A stretch of DNA of 14,796 nt from S34-282 sp034422075. GTDB lineage: Bacteria > Chloroflexota > Dehalococcoidia > Lucifugimonadales > Australimonadaceae. Location of the stretch: assembly GCA_034422075.1 (NCBI GenBank), contig DAOUJX010000073.1, positions 1 through 14,796 of the forward strand, read 5' to 3'. Positions within the stretch are counted from its first letter, which is position 1. Each line of letters begins with the position of its first letter. Made by a program: the position numbers and the translations under genes. Shown here in pieces: positions 1 to 6,329 of the stretch. The notes below the pieces were generated by a model, which had not been told where the DNA came from, searched no databases, and saw nothing but the letters and a program-made list of their open reading frames with translations.

Positions 1-56
1 GTCACCCGCGCCACTTTTCGCAATCGTGCGACGGCACCATGCACGCCATCCGTCAC
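1..56 (-). CDS. Possible start of a further operon gene, cut by the left edge
   Basis: A minus-strand frame opens with GTG at 56-54 and stays open for 18 codons to the window edge, reading MTDGVHGAVARLRKVARV. It begins 14 nt after the stop codon of the dehydrogenase gene. AGGAG at 63-59 lies only 2 nt before the GTG, which is closer than normal. An ATG at 49-47 in another frame has better spacing but stops after 15 codons. Eighteen open codons in GC-rich DNA prove little. The call rests on the short distance to the upstream gene and the AGGAG. No family is assignable. Confidence 0.25.
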   Translation of the reverse strand, partial: MTDGVHGAVARLRKVARV

Positions 57-70
57 CGCTCCTGCGGAGG

Positions 71-952
71 CTACTGCGAGTCGAAGCGCAGCTCCGCGCC
101 GCCTTCGGCCTCGATGATGCGCGCTGCCACCCAGTACTCCAGCTCGCCCCATCCCTCTTGCTGAGCGCGGCGGAGCAGCGCGGCGGCGACGGAGCCGGTG
201 CCGGAAGGCGCGCCTACTTCGCGCGCCAGCGCCTCGGCGAGGCCGATGTCCTTGGAGACGATGTCAAGCTTGGCGGTGGAGGTGGCAGGCTCGCCGAAAT
301 CGCCTGCGAACAACCGCCCCAGCGCTCGCCCCGGCCCGCGCAGCCCCGTTGATTCGCCGATGAATTCGGCGACGGCGGGGACGTCTGCGCCCGCTTTCGC
401 GGCCGTCTCCAATGCCTCCACGAGCGTGAAGAAGCCGGTGAAGGAGACGTACTGCCGCACGAGCTTCGCCACCTGCCCTTGCCCCGCCTCGCCCGCGTAG
501 ATGACGTGCTCGCACATCGCGCCGAAGGCATCCGCGAGCCGGTGGAATGCCTGACGCGGGCCGCCGACGGTGACGAATACGCCGCCGTTGCTGACAGGCG
601 CGTCCAGGCCGTAGGCGCCCCGCGCCGCACACGCCTCCGCGATGCGGCGCGCCAGCCCCGGTGGGCTCGTACTCATGTCGACAAACGTCTGCCCTGGCGC
701 AAGGGCATGGACGAGGCCGTCGTCGCCGAGCGCCACGCTCTCGACGGCGGATGGGTTGGGCAACGACGTGAACACCGCGTCAGCATCCGCGAGCGCAGCC
801 AGTGCCGAACCGGCGGCCTGCGCGCCTGTCTGCGCCATTGCATCGACGGCATCCGTGCGCCGGTCGTATACCGCGACGGTATGCCCCGCCTCCAGCAAAC
901 GCGGGACGAATCGCGCGCCCATATTTCCGACTCCCACGTACCCGAACCTCAT
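71..952 (-). CDS. NAD(P)-dependent oxidoreductase, 3-hydroxyisobutyrate dehydrogenase-like
   Basis: This 293-residue protein has the layout of the beta-hydroxyacid dehydrogenase family, cytosolic enzymes that oxidise short 3-hydroxy acids or reduce semialdehydes with NAD(P). The Rossmann motif GVGNMG is at residues 7-12. The substrate-binding motif is at 117-124 as DAPVSNGG, and the catalytic lysine is K163 in GQGQVAKLV. Two things are odd. The loop after DAPVS is about 7 residues shorter than in family members such as GarR, and the Asn normally three residues after the lysine is Arg166. The substrate is therefore uncertain. The ATG at 952-950 follows AAGGAG at 966-961 with 8 nt spacing. That site overlaps the TAA stop of the upstream transglutaminase gene, so this is the last clear gene of the moxR operon. 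Confidence 0.9.
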   Translation of the reverse strand: MRFGYVGVGNMGARFVPRLLEAGHTVAVYDRRTDAVDAMAQTGAQAAGSALAALADADAVFTSLPNPSAVESVALGDDGLVHALAPGQTFVDMSTSPPGLARRIAEACAARGAYGLDAPVSNGGVFVTVGGPRQAFHRLADAFGAMCEHVIYAGEAGQGQVAKLVRQYVSFTGFFTLVEALETAAKAGADVPAVAEFIGESTGLRGPGRALGRLFAGDFGEPATSTAKLDIVSKDIGLAEALAREVGAPSGTGSVAAALLRRAQQEGWGELEYWVAARIIEAEGGAELRFDSQ

Positions 953-964
953 GACGCTCGCTCC

Positions 965-3193
965 TTATCGGCCTCCGAACAGCAAGCGTAGCAGCAGCAC
1001 CCGGCGGATGTACTTCCAAGCCACCTCCGCGCCCTCGCGCCGCACGAGCGTGATGTTATGCCTGCCATAGCGATACTCAGTGTAGGCCTCCGCCACGTCG
1101 AGCACCGCCCATGCGTGGCGCGGCACCTGTCTGGCCAGCGCGAGGCCGTACTCGCTGGGCGTTTGGCTCCGCCTAGCCGGGAAGCCGACGGCGGCGCCGA
1201 GCCGCGTCATCTTGGCGTACAACTCCGCCGGACGTTCCAGGCCCGAGAGCCGCCACCACACGCGATAGTACAGGAGCGCCGCCAGCACGATGGCGAGCAA
1301 GATGATGGCCACGACGATGAGGGCAGTCGCGGGGCGGTCGTAGTCTGCTCCTGTGCCCAGCAACACGGGCACTTCCTCAAAATCCTCATCCTCGACCTCG
1401 AGGGCCGTAAAGTCCTCGATGAACTCGACGTTGCCCGGCAGTTCGTCCGCGCCCGCGCCGCCGAACTCAATGGCCGTAGGCGGCGTCGGCTCGAACACTA
1501 TCCAGCCGTAGCCTTGGAAGTAGACCTCCGTCCAAGCGTGGTAGTTGTACTCGCGGACGACGAATTGGCCGCGTCCCGCGTCGTACTGTCCTGGCGCGTA
1601 GCCCAGCACGTAGCGCGCAGGCACTCCGGCTGCGCGCAGCAGCACCGTCATCGCCGAGGCGTAGTAGTCGCAGTAGCCCTCCCTTGCCTCGAACAGGAAG
1701 TGGTCGACGCCGTCCGCGTCCTCGGGAGGTGCAGCGATACCTAGGTTGTAGCGATAGCGCAGCAGGTGGTCGCGTATCGCGACGGCGCGGTCATAGTCAT
1801 TGCCTGCTTCGGCAGTCACCTCGGCAGCCAGATCGCGGATGCGCTCGGGGAGGGATTCGGGCAGTTGCAGGTAGACTTCTGCGAGCCAATCGGGGAGCGG
1901 CTCTTCCGCCTCGCGCAGGTCGGATGGCTCGGCCAAGCTCACGTATCCTAGCGCGTTGTAGTCGAGGTTGAGCCGTGCTTTGTAGAAGTCGAGCCCTTGG
2001 CCGGACTTGATCTGGAGCACGTCATCAGGGTCCGTTTCGCTCGTGAGCGCCAGCGCAGGCGCATCGAACCCGCTCGGTAGCCCGGCCGAGAACAGGCTGT
2101 CCGTCGCAGCATCGATGCGGAAGTGGTTGCGCACCTGCACGCGCTCCGCATCCTCCGGCGGCGAGGGCGGCTCGGCAAATTCGCGGAACTGCGCCGTATC
2201 GACCGTTCCCCAGCCCGTTCCCGTGTAGGTCGTATAGGTACGGGCGCGCCAGTACTGGGGCGTAGTGCCCTCCACGCGGAAGAGCACCAGGTCGGTCAGA
2301 TGCGGGGTACCCTCGAAGCGTGTCTCCTCTTTGAAGAGCAGCGTTGCGTAGTGCCGCCGCGACGGCAGTCCGTTGAAGAGGCGGCCCAATTGGTCCTCCA
2401 GCGTATCGAGCGTCGCCTCAATGGGTCGGTTGAGCGGGTCGAACGGGCGCCAGGGCAGCGAGGGCGCCGCCGCAACGAGCAGCATCACGATCAGGCCAAA
2501 GAGGAGGATGAAGAGGGAGTGGTAGAAGGCGCGCGCGGGAGCAAACTCGATGCCGCGCTCCTCCCAAATACGCGCGCGCCGCAGCGTGCTGACGTGGACG
2601 AGCACGACGAGCGCAGCGCCCATGAATCCCGCCAGCCAGATGCTCGAGGCGGCGCTGTAGTTCACCAGCAGCAGCACCTGCACCAGCCCCGCAGGCGCTA
2701 CCAGCGGCCACGCTTGACGCCTGTGCAGCACCGCCCACGACCCCCAGAATCCCAGCGCCCAGAAAAGCAGCGTCATCGCGGCGGCGAATTCGACACGCCC
2801 GTGAACGATGCCGTCGCCCACAAGGGCTCGTAGCCACCCCCCTACATCACGTGCCGCCTCAGGCACCTGCTCCAAGAAGTTGGCCCCCGGCGCCGCGAGG
2901 ATGCCCGATAGGACGGCGAGCGCCATGCCGAGGCCCAGCGCCGACAGGTGGGCATAGCGCGGCGGTACGCGCAGCACGCGCGAGGCAACGAGCCATGCCA
3001 GTGCCGCCAGCGCGACCCATGTCACCGGCAGCATCCCCGGCACCCACCGCGCCGCTTGGAACGGCCACGCGACGACGACCAGCAGGGCTGCGGCGAGCGC
3101 CACCGTCAACCCGCCGCCTGTCAGGAAGTGGCTCCAGAGCGTCAGGCCGTACGGCAGGCCGACGGAGGGCAGGCTGACGGCGCGCGCGCTCAT
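965..3193 (-). CDS. TgpA-type membrane-anchored transglutaminase-like protein
   Basis: This 742-residue integral membrane protein follows the TgpA plan. The N-terminal part (about residues 24-245) holds several hydrophobic segments. It is followed by a large extracytoplasmic part, a transglutaminase/papain-like core, one membrane helix near 622-645 and a C-terminal cytoplasmic tail of the DUF4129 kind. The catalytic triad is visible as Cys508 in GYCDYYASAM, His552 in YNYHAWTEVYF and Glu568 in FEPTPP. The third position is often Asp, but Glu is also seen in this family. Such proteins are linked to cell envelope peptide or protein chemistry, but their substrate is generally unknown. The ATG at 3193-3191 overlaps the DUF58 stop as ATGA, so translation is probably coupled. 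The conserved moxR-DUF58-tgpA order supports the assignment. Confidence 0.93.
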   Translation of the reverse strand: MSARAVSLPSVGLPYGLTLWSHFLTGGGLTVALAAALLVVVAWPFQAARWVPGMLPVTWVALAALAWLVASRVLRVPPRYAHLSALGLGMALAVLSGILAAPGANFLEQVPEAARDVGGWLRALVGDGIVHGRVEFAAAMTLLFWALGFWGSWAVLHRRQAWPLVAPAGLVQVLLLVNYSAASSIWLAGFMGAALVVLVHVSTLRRARIWEERGIEFAPARAFYHSLFILLFGLIVMLLVAAAPSLPWRPFDPLNRPIEATLDTLEDQLGRLFNGLPSRRHYATLLFKEETRFEGTPHLTDLVLFRVEGTTPQYWRARTYTTYTGTGWGTVDTAQFREFAEPPSPPEDAERVQVRNHFRIDAATDSLFSAGLPSGFDAPALALTSETDPDDVLQIKSGQGLDFYKARLNLDYNALGYVSLAEPSDLREAEEPLPDWLAEVYLQLPESLPERIRDLAAEVTAEAGNDYDRAVAIRDHLLRYRYNLGIAAPPEDADGVDHFLFEAREGYCDYYASAMTVLLRAAGVPARYVLGYAPGQYDAGRGQFVVREYNYHAWTEVYFQGYGWIVFEPTPPTAIEFGGAGADELPGNVEFIEDFTALEVEDEDFEEVPVLLGTGADYDRPATALIVVAIILLAIVLAALLYYRVWWRLSGLERPAELYAKMTRLGAAVGFPARRSQTPSEYGLALARQVPRHAWAVLDVAEAYTEYRYGRHNITLVRREGAEVAWKYIRRVLLLRLLFGGR

Positions 3194-4440
3194 CGCTCTG
3201 CCGCTCCAATCGCTTGCGCTTCCGCTTGCTCCTGCGCGGTCGAGAGCCTCCTATCCAGCCGCCGCCCGATGTCATCGCCTTGGTGGATGACGTAGGCCGT
3301 CACCTGCGTGCCCTGCAGGCGGTACACGTCGCCGCTCTGCGGCGGCTCGTTGCGGAAGGTCGGCGCGTCAAGCGCAATGGGCACGGCGCTGACGCCGCGC
3401 CCCTCGTAGAACGCAACGGCAGCGGCCATCTCCTGCACTCCCGAAGGAGAGACGACAACTGCCGACATGTTCTGGAGGACATGTGCTCCGGCTTCCGTCA
3501 CCGTGCGCATGAGCGGCCCCGACTTGCCCGGCTGCGCCAAGGCAAGCGCTTCGAGGATGCGTCCCTGCTGCGCCGCGCCCTTGTCGGCACGTATTACCTT
3601 GTGCTCTCGGCCGCCGGCCACCAACCCGACCGAGCGGCCCGTTTCCAGGAAGCGCCGCGCGACGGACGCGGCGATGGTGACGCCGTACTCGACGGTGCTC
3701 TCAACGCCCTCGCCGGCCTGCGCGCCCTCCCAGAGGTCAAGCACGACCCAGATTGCATCGGCGGGGCCGGCAGGCTCCGGGTCGAACTCCTTTGCCATCA
3801 GGCGCCCCAGGCGCAGCGTCGTCGGCCAGTGGATGCGGTTGGCGGGGTCGTTGGGCGAGCCTTCTCGAATGGTGGAAACAACGGGGCTCGGCAGCAGCGT
3901 CTTGCCGCGCACCATACCCTCGCTCCATCCCCTGCCCGCCGGTATGTGGAATCCGGGCAGATCGACGGTCGCGGGGTAGACAAGCGCGGTCTGCGGGCTG
4001 CCGACGCTGACGCGCCGCTCGAATATCCCGAACGGGTCGCGGGCGACGACCTCGACGATGCCGTAGGAGTAGACGCCGCGTCGGTCGGCGCGCGTGCGCG
4101 TGCGCCACCCCGCCGATTTGTAAGGCCATAGGCTGACCACGCGCCCCGTCGCACGAAACGGCGACGAGGCATGGCTCACCTCGAGCAGCAGTTTGGGCCA
4201 CCAGTGGAGGCTGCTGAGGACCACCTGCTCATCAACGGGGTCGCCGACCTGCAGGTACGCGGTCATGCGCTCGACGCTGGCGCTCAAACGGCGCATCGTC
4301 AACGCAAGCGCAGCTACGCCGAGCACCGGCACGGCAATGAGGCCGTAGGCCAGGCGCGAGGCAATCGGGGAGTCGGTCGTCAGCGCCACCGCCAGAAGGA
4401 CGGCGACGAGGAGCGCCCACAGCAACCGTCCCTTTAGCAC
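3190..4440 (-). CDS. DUF58 domain protein with two N-terminal membrane helices
   Basis: The protein has 416 residues. Two hydrophobic segments (about 5-21 and 29-48) form an N-terminal membrane hairpin. The DUF58 signature is at about 192-218, where REGSPNDPANRIHW matches the family pattern RxYxxGDxxRxIHW. A von Willebrand A-like strand starts at about 230, but the metal-site motif DxSxS is replaced around D235 (DLWEG), so metal binding there is doubtful. DUF58 proteins almost always travel with MoxR ATPases, which are thought to remodel or load them, and that is the arrangement here. The start is GTG at 4440-4438, preceded by AGGAGG at 4450-4445 with a short 4 nt spacing. The first internal Met is residue 49, after the membrane segments, so GTG is the best choice. 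The gene begins 27 nt after the ATPase stop. Confidence 0.9.
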   Translation of the reverse strand: MLKGRLLWALLVAVLLAVALTTDSPIASRLAYGLIAVPVLGVAALALTMRRLSASVERMTAYLQVGDPVDEQVVLSSLHWWPKLLLEVSHASSPFRATGRVVSLWPYKSAGWRTRTRADRRGVYSYGIVEVVARDPFGIFERRVSVGSPQTALVYPATVDLPGFHIPAGRGWSEGMVRGKTLLPSPVVSTIREGSPNDPANRIHWPTTLRLGRLMAKEFDPEPAGPADAIWVVLDLWEGAQAGEGVESTVEYGVTIAASVARRFLETGRSVGLVAGGREHKVIRADKGAAQQGRILEALALAQPGKSGPLMRTVTEAGAHVLQNMSAVVVSPSGVQEMAAAVAFYEGRGVSAVPIALDAPTFRNEPPQSGDVYRLQGTQVTAYVIHQGDDIGRRLDRRLSTAQEQAEAQAIGAAER

Positions 4441-4467
4441 GTGGCCTCCTCGGTCGCTTTGGCAGGC

Positions 4468-5436
4468 CTAGACTGGACGCGCTCCCGGCACCGGCGTCCG
4501 GTCCAGCACCTCGCCCAGCGCGTCGTCCACTGATACCCCCTGAATCCGCGCGGACGAACTCAGTATGAGCCGGTGCCCCAACGCTGCGCTTGCCAGGTCC
4601 TTCACGTCGTCCGGCAGCGTGTGGTCACGCCCCTCGAGCAGGGCCCGCGCCTGCACGAGGCGGTAGAGAGCGAGGGAGCCGCGCGGAGACGCGCCTAGGT
4701 AGAGGTTGGCGTGCGAGCGCGTCGCGTCCACCACCCTCACGATGTACTCCGAGACGAGCGGGTCGACATGCACTTCGCGCACGGCGCGCTGCAACAGGTC
4801 CATATCCCGCTCGTCCAGTACCCGCTCGATGTCCTCGATCGGGTGCCGCTCGCGCTGTGCCTCCACGACCGCGATTTCGTCCCGAATGCTTGGGTAGCCC
4901 AGGTACAAGCGCACCAGGAAGCGGTCGAGCTCTGTCTCTGGTAGCGGGAACGTCCCCTCGTACTCGATGGGGTTCTGGGTGGCAAGGACGATGAACGGGC
5001 TGGGCATCTGGTGCGCCACGCCGTCGACGCTGATCTGCCGCTCCTCCATGCACTCGAGCAGCGCGGCCTGCGTCTTGGGCGAGGCTCGGTTGATTTCGTC
5101 GGCCAGCACCACTTCCGCCATCACCGGCCCGGGTCGAAATTCGAAATCGCTGGTGCGCTGGTTGTAGATGGTAGATCCGATGATGTCGGTCGGCAGCAGA
5201 TCGGGCGTGAACTGGATGCGTTTGAACTCGCCCCCGATGCTTCTGGCGATGGCGCGAGCCAGCATGGTCTTGCCGACGCCTGGCACGTCCTCGATGAGGA
5301 TGTGGCCGCGCGCCATCAGCGCCATGATGGCGAGGTCGAGCTCACGCCGCTTGCCGATGATGACGCGGCCCAAGTTGGCGCGCAGCCGCTCGATGACCGG
5401 CCCGGCCAGCTGGGCAGCCGGCTGTTGGGCGTACAT
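4468..5436 (-). CDS. MoxR-family AAA+ ATPase
   Basis: From the ATG at 5436-5434 the protein has 322 residues. Walker A is VPGVGKT at 51-57 (K56), Walker B is VVLADE at 109-114 (D113, E114), sensor 1 is N155 in ATQNP, and the sensor 2 region is GASPRGS at 248-254. ELDRF at 169-173 is the usual MoxR segment after the NPxEYEGTFPLPE stretch. MoxR ATPases are cytosolic hexameric chaperone-like enzymes that act on partner proteins with von Willebrand A or DUF58 domains, and such a partner is encoded directly downstream. An in-frame GTG at 5454-5452 would add six residues, but it lies inside a palindrome and has no binding site. The ATG has AAAGGGG ending 6 nt upstream, so it is preferred. The gene is first in its operon behind a recognisable promoter. 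Confidence 0.95.
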   Translation of the reverse strand: MYAQQPAAQLAGPVIERLRANLGRVIIGKRRELDLAIMALMARGHILIEDVPGVGKTMLARAIARSIGGEFKRIQFTPDLLPTDIIGSTIYNQRTSDFEFRPGPVMAEVVLADEINRASPKTQAALLECMEERQISVDGVAHQMPSPFIVLATQNPIEYEGTFPLPETELDRFLVRLYLGYPSIRDEIAVVEAQRERHPIEDIERVLDERDMDLLQRAVREVHVDPLVSEYIVRVVDATRSHANLYLGASPRGSLALYRLVQARALLEGRDHTLPDDVKDLASAALGHRLILSSSARIQGVSVDDALGEVLDRTPVPGARPV

Positions 5437-5451
5437 GGGGTTCCCCTTTGC

Positions 5452-5471
5452 CACCGCATCGTTATGCGGTG
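5452..5471. repeat. Perfect 8-bp inverted repeat in the moxR leader
   Basis: CACCGCAT at 5452-5459 and ATGCGGTG at 5464-5471 are exact reverse complements separated by the 4 nt CGTT. The repeat lies between the predicted moxR transcription start (about 5504) and its ATG at 5436. In RNA it would form an 8-bp tetraloop hairpin 15 nt before the start codon. As DNA it could be a repressor or activator site for the moxR operon. It has no T-tract, so it is not a normal terminator. Confidence 0.55.
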
Positions 5472-5510
5472 CGCCACGCTGTCTCCAGAACGTCCCTTCT
5501 TCCCGCCCCG

Positions 5511-5539
5511 ATACTATTGCGGCCTACCCCCCTCGTCAA
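5511..5539 (-). promoter_or_regulatory. Sigma-70-type promoter of the moxR-DUF58-tgpA operon
   Basis: On the minus strand, TTGACG (5539-5534) is followed after exactly 17 nt by TAGTAT (5516-5511). These match the housekeeping consensus at 5 of 6 and 4 of 6 positions with ideal spacing. The elements stand out in a GC-rich region. Transcription would begin near 5504, giving an untranslated leader of about 68 nt before the ATG at 5436. Confidence 0.65.
5512..5517 (+). promoter_or_regulatory. Candidate -10 element for the tetrapyrrole operon, shared with the divergent promoter
   Basis: TACTAT on the plus strand overlaps the minus-strand -10 element almost symmetrically, because the local sequence ATACTAT is nearly its own reverse complement. 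No convincing -35 is visible 16-18 nt upstream. If used, it would start transcripts near 5524 and give a leader of about 100 nt ahead of sirC. No better plus-strand promoter is evident between 5437 and 5627. Confidence 0.35.
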
Positions 5540-5558
5540 ACGCCGAACAGACGCTCGC

Positions 5559-5625
5559 GTTGCCCCTTCTTTTCCTAATCAGCCGCCACCATCGTCGGGG
5601 CAACTCCTCCACAAGGAGAGAGGAG
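5559..5625 (+). promoter_or_regulatory. Structured leader of the tetrapyrrole operon: inverted repeat plus anti-Shine-Dalgarno
   Basis: GTTGCCCC at 5559-5566 and GGGGCAAC at 5597-5604 form a perfect 8-bp inverted repeat with a 30 nt loop. Right after it, CTCCTC at 5604-5609 is complementary to both AGGAG at 5614-5618 and GAGGAG at 5620-5625, the ribosome binding sequences of sirC. The two pairings share base 5604 and could interact or compete. This would fit control of translation of the first tetrapyrrole gene, but no known riboswitch class is recognised. Confidence 0.4.
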
Positions 5626-5627
5626 AG

Positions 5628-6329
5628 ATGGAGACGGCTGTCGTCTATCATGTACGCAGCATGGCACATAGGAGTGACAGGCCGGTAGCCCCGCGCTACT
5701 ACCCCGCCTACCTCGACTTGCGCGACCGGCGCTGCGTGGTGGTTGGCGCCGGTATCGTTGCGGAGCGCAAGGTGGAGCAGTTGCACGCGGCGGGCGCGCA
5801 CGTGACGGTCGTTGCACCGGAGGCGACGCCGCGCATCGCCGCGCTTGCGGACGCGGGCCGCATCCGCCTGGAACGGCGTGCCTACGCACGCGGCGATCTT
5901 GCGGGGGCGCTGCTCGCATTCGCAGCCGTCGACGATGACGCCGTGAGCCGCACCATCCGCGACGAGGCGACTACGGGGGGCGTGCTGCTCAACGTCGCTG
6001 ACGCGCCCGACCTCTGCGATTTCATTGCGCCCGCCGTCGTCGAGCGCGGGCCCGTCACCCTGGCGATATCGACGGGCGGCGCGAGCCCCGCCCTCGCGCG
6101 CAAGCTGCGCGAGGCGCTGGAGACCTGGCCGCCCCTTGCATGGGCGGGCGCCGCTGGCGTCCTTTCCGCCGTCCGCCGAGAGCTGCTTGCCAGGGGTATC
6201 AGCGTCTCGCCGGAAGCGTGGCAGGCCGCGATGGACGACGAGTTGCTGTCGCTCGTGGTCGCGGGCGATACGGGGGCGGCGAAATCGCGGCTGCTCGACG
6301 CATTGCTGGGCCAAGGAGCGCCCCGCTGA
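5628..6329 (+). CDS. sirC: Precorrin-2 dehydrogenase / sirohydrochlorin ferrochelatase (CysG N-terminal domain type)
   Basis: The 233-residue protein matches the N-terminal half of CysG (Met8/SirC family). It oxidises precorrin-2 to sirohydrochlorin with NAD+, and some members also insert iron to make siroheme. The NAD-binding loop GAGIVAERK is at residues 40-48. The family segment NVADAP is at 122-127 with the key Asp at 125, and ISTGGASPALARKLRE starts at 147. There is no methyltransferase domain here; that activity is fused to HemD two genes further on (8527-10065). The ATG at 5628 follows AAGGAG at 5613-5618 with 9 nt spacing. A later ATG at 5661 lacks a binding site, and the open frame upstream to 5448 lacks both a site and homologous sequence. 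Its stop overlaps the hemA start by one base (TGATG). Whether it chelates iron cannot be told from sequence alone. Confidence 0.92.
   Translation: METAVVYHVRSMAHRSDRPVAPRYYPAYLDLRDRRCVVVGAGIVAERKVEQLHAAGAHVTVVAPEATPRIAALADAGRIRLERRAYARGDLAGALLAFAAVDDDAVSRTIRDEATTGGVLLNVADAPDLCDFIAPAVVERGPVTLAISTGGASPALARKLREALETWPPLAWAGAAGVLSAVRRELLARGISVSPEAWQAAMDDELLSLVVAGDTGAAKSRLLDALLGQGAPR

Noticed and set aside
1..49. Fifteen-codon frame from ATG 49-47 on the minus strand
   Set aside because: It has a well-spaced AGGAG, but it stops almost at once at the window edge and resembles no known leader peptide.
1058..1744. Plus-strand open frame of 228 codons opposite the C-terminal half of the TgpA-like gene
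   Set aside because: It is antisense to the transglutaminase core, and no ribosome site or motif is seen.
2123..2833. Plus-strand open frame of 236 codons opposite the TgpA-like gene
   Set aside because: It lies within a gene with a full catalytic triad; the product is Arg/Gln/His-rich and unlike any protein family.
5437..5446. GGGGTTCCCC mini-palindrome before the moxR ATG
   Set aside because: Four-base arms with a 2 nt centre are too short to form a useful hairpin and are explained by the purine-rich ribosome site next to CCCC.
5437..5454. GTG at 5454-5452 as the moxR start
   Set aside because: It lies inside the 8-bp palindrome and lacks a binding site. The ATG at 5436-5434 has AAAGGGG at normal distance.
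5448..5627. Extension of sirC upstream to 5448
   Set aside because: The added residues do not match the family, would run over the divergent promoter, and have no ribosome binding site. ATG 5628 has a good one.
5514..6314. Minus-strand open frame of 266 codons opposite sirC
   Set aside because: It is a shadow of sirC and would read through the moxR promoter region; no motif is seen.
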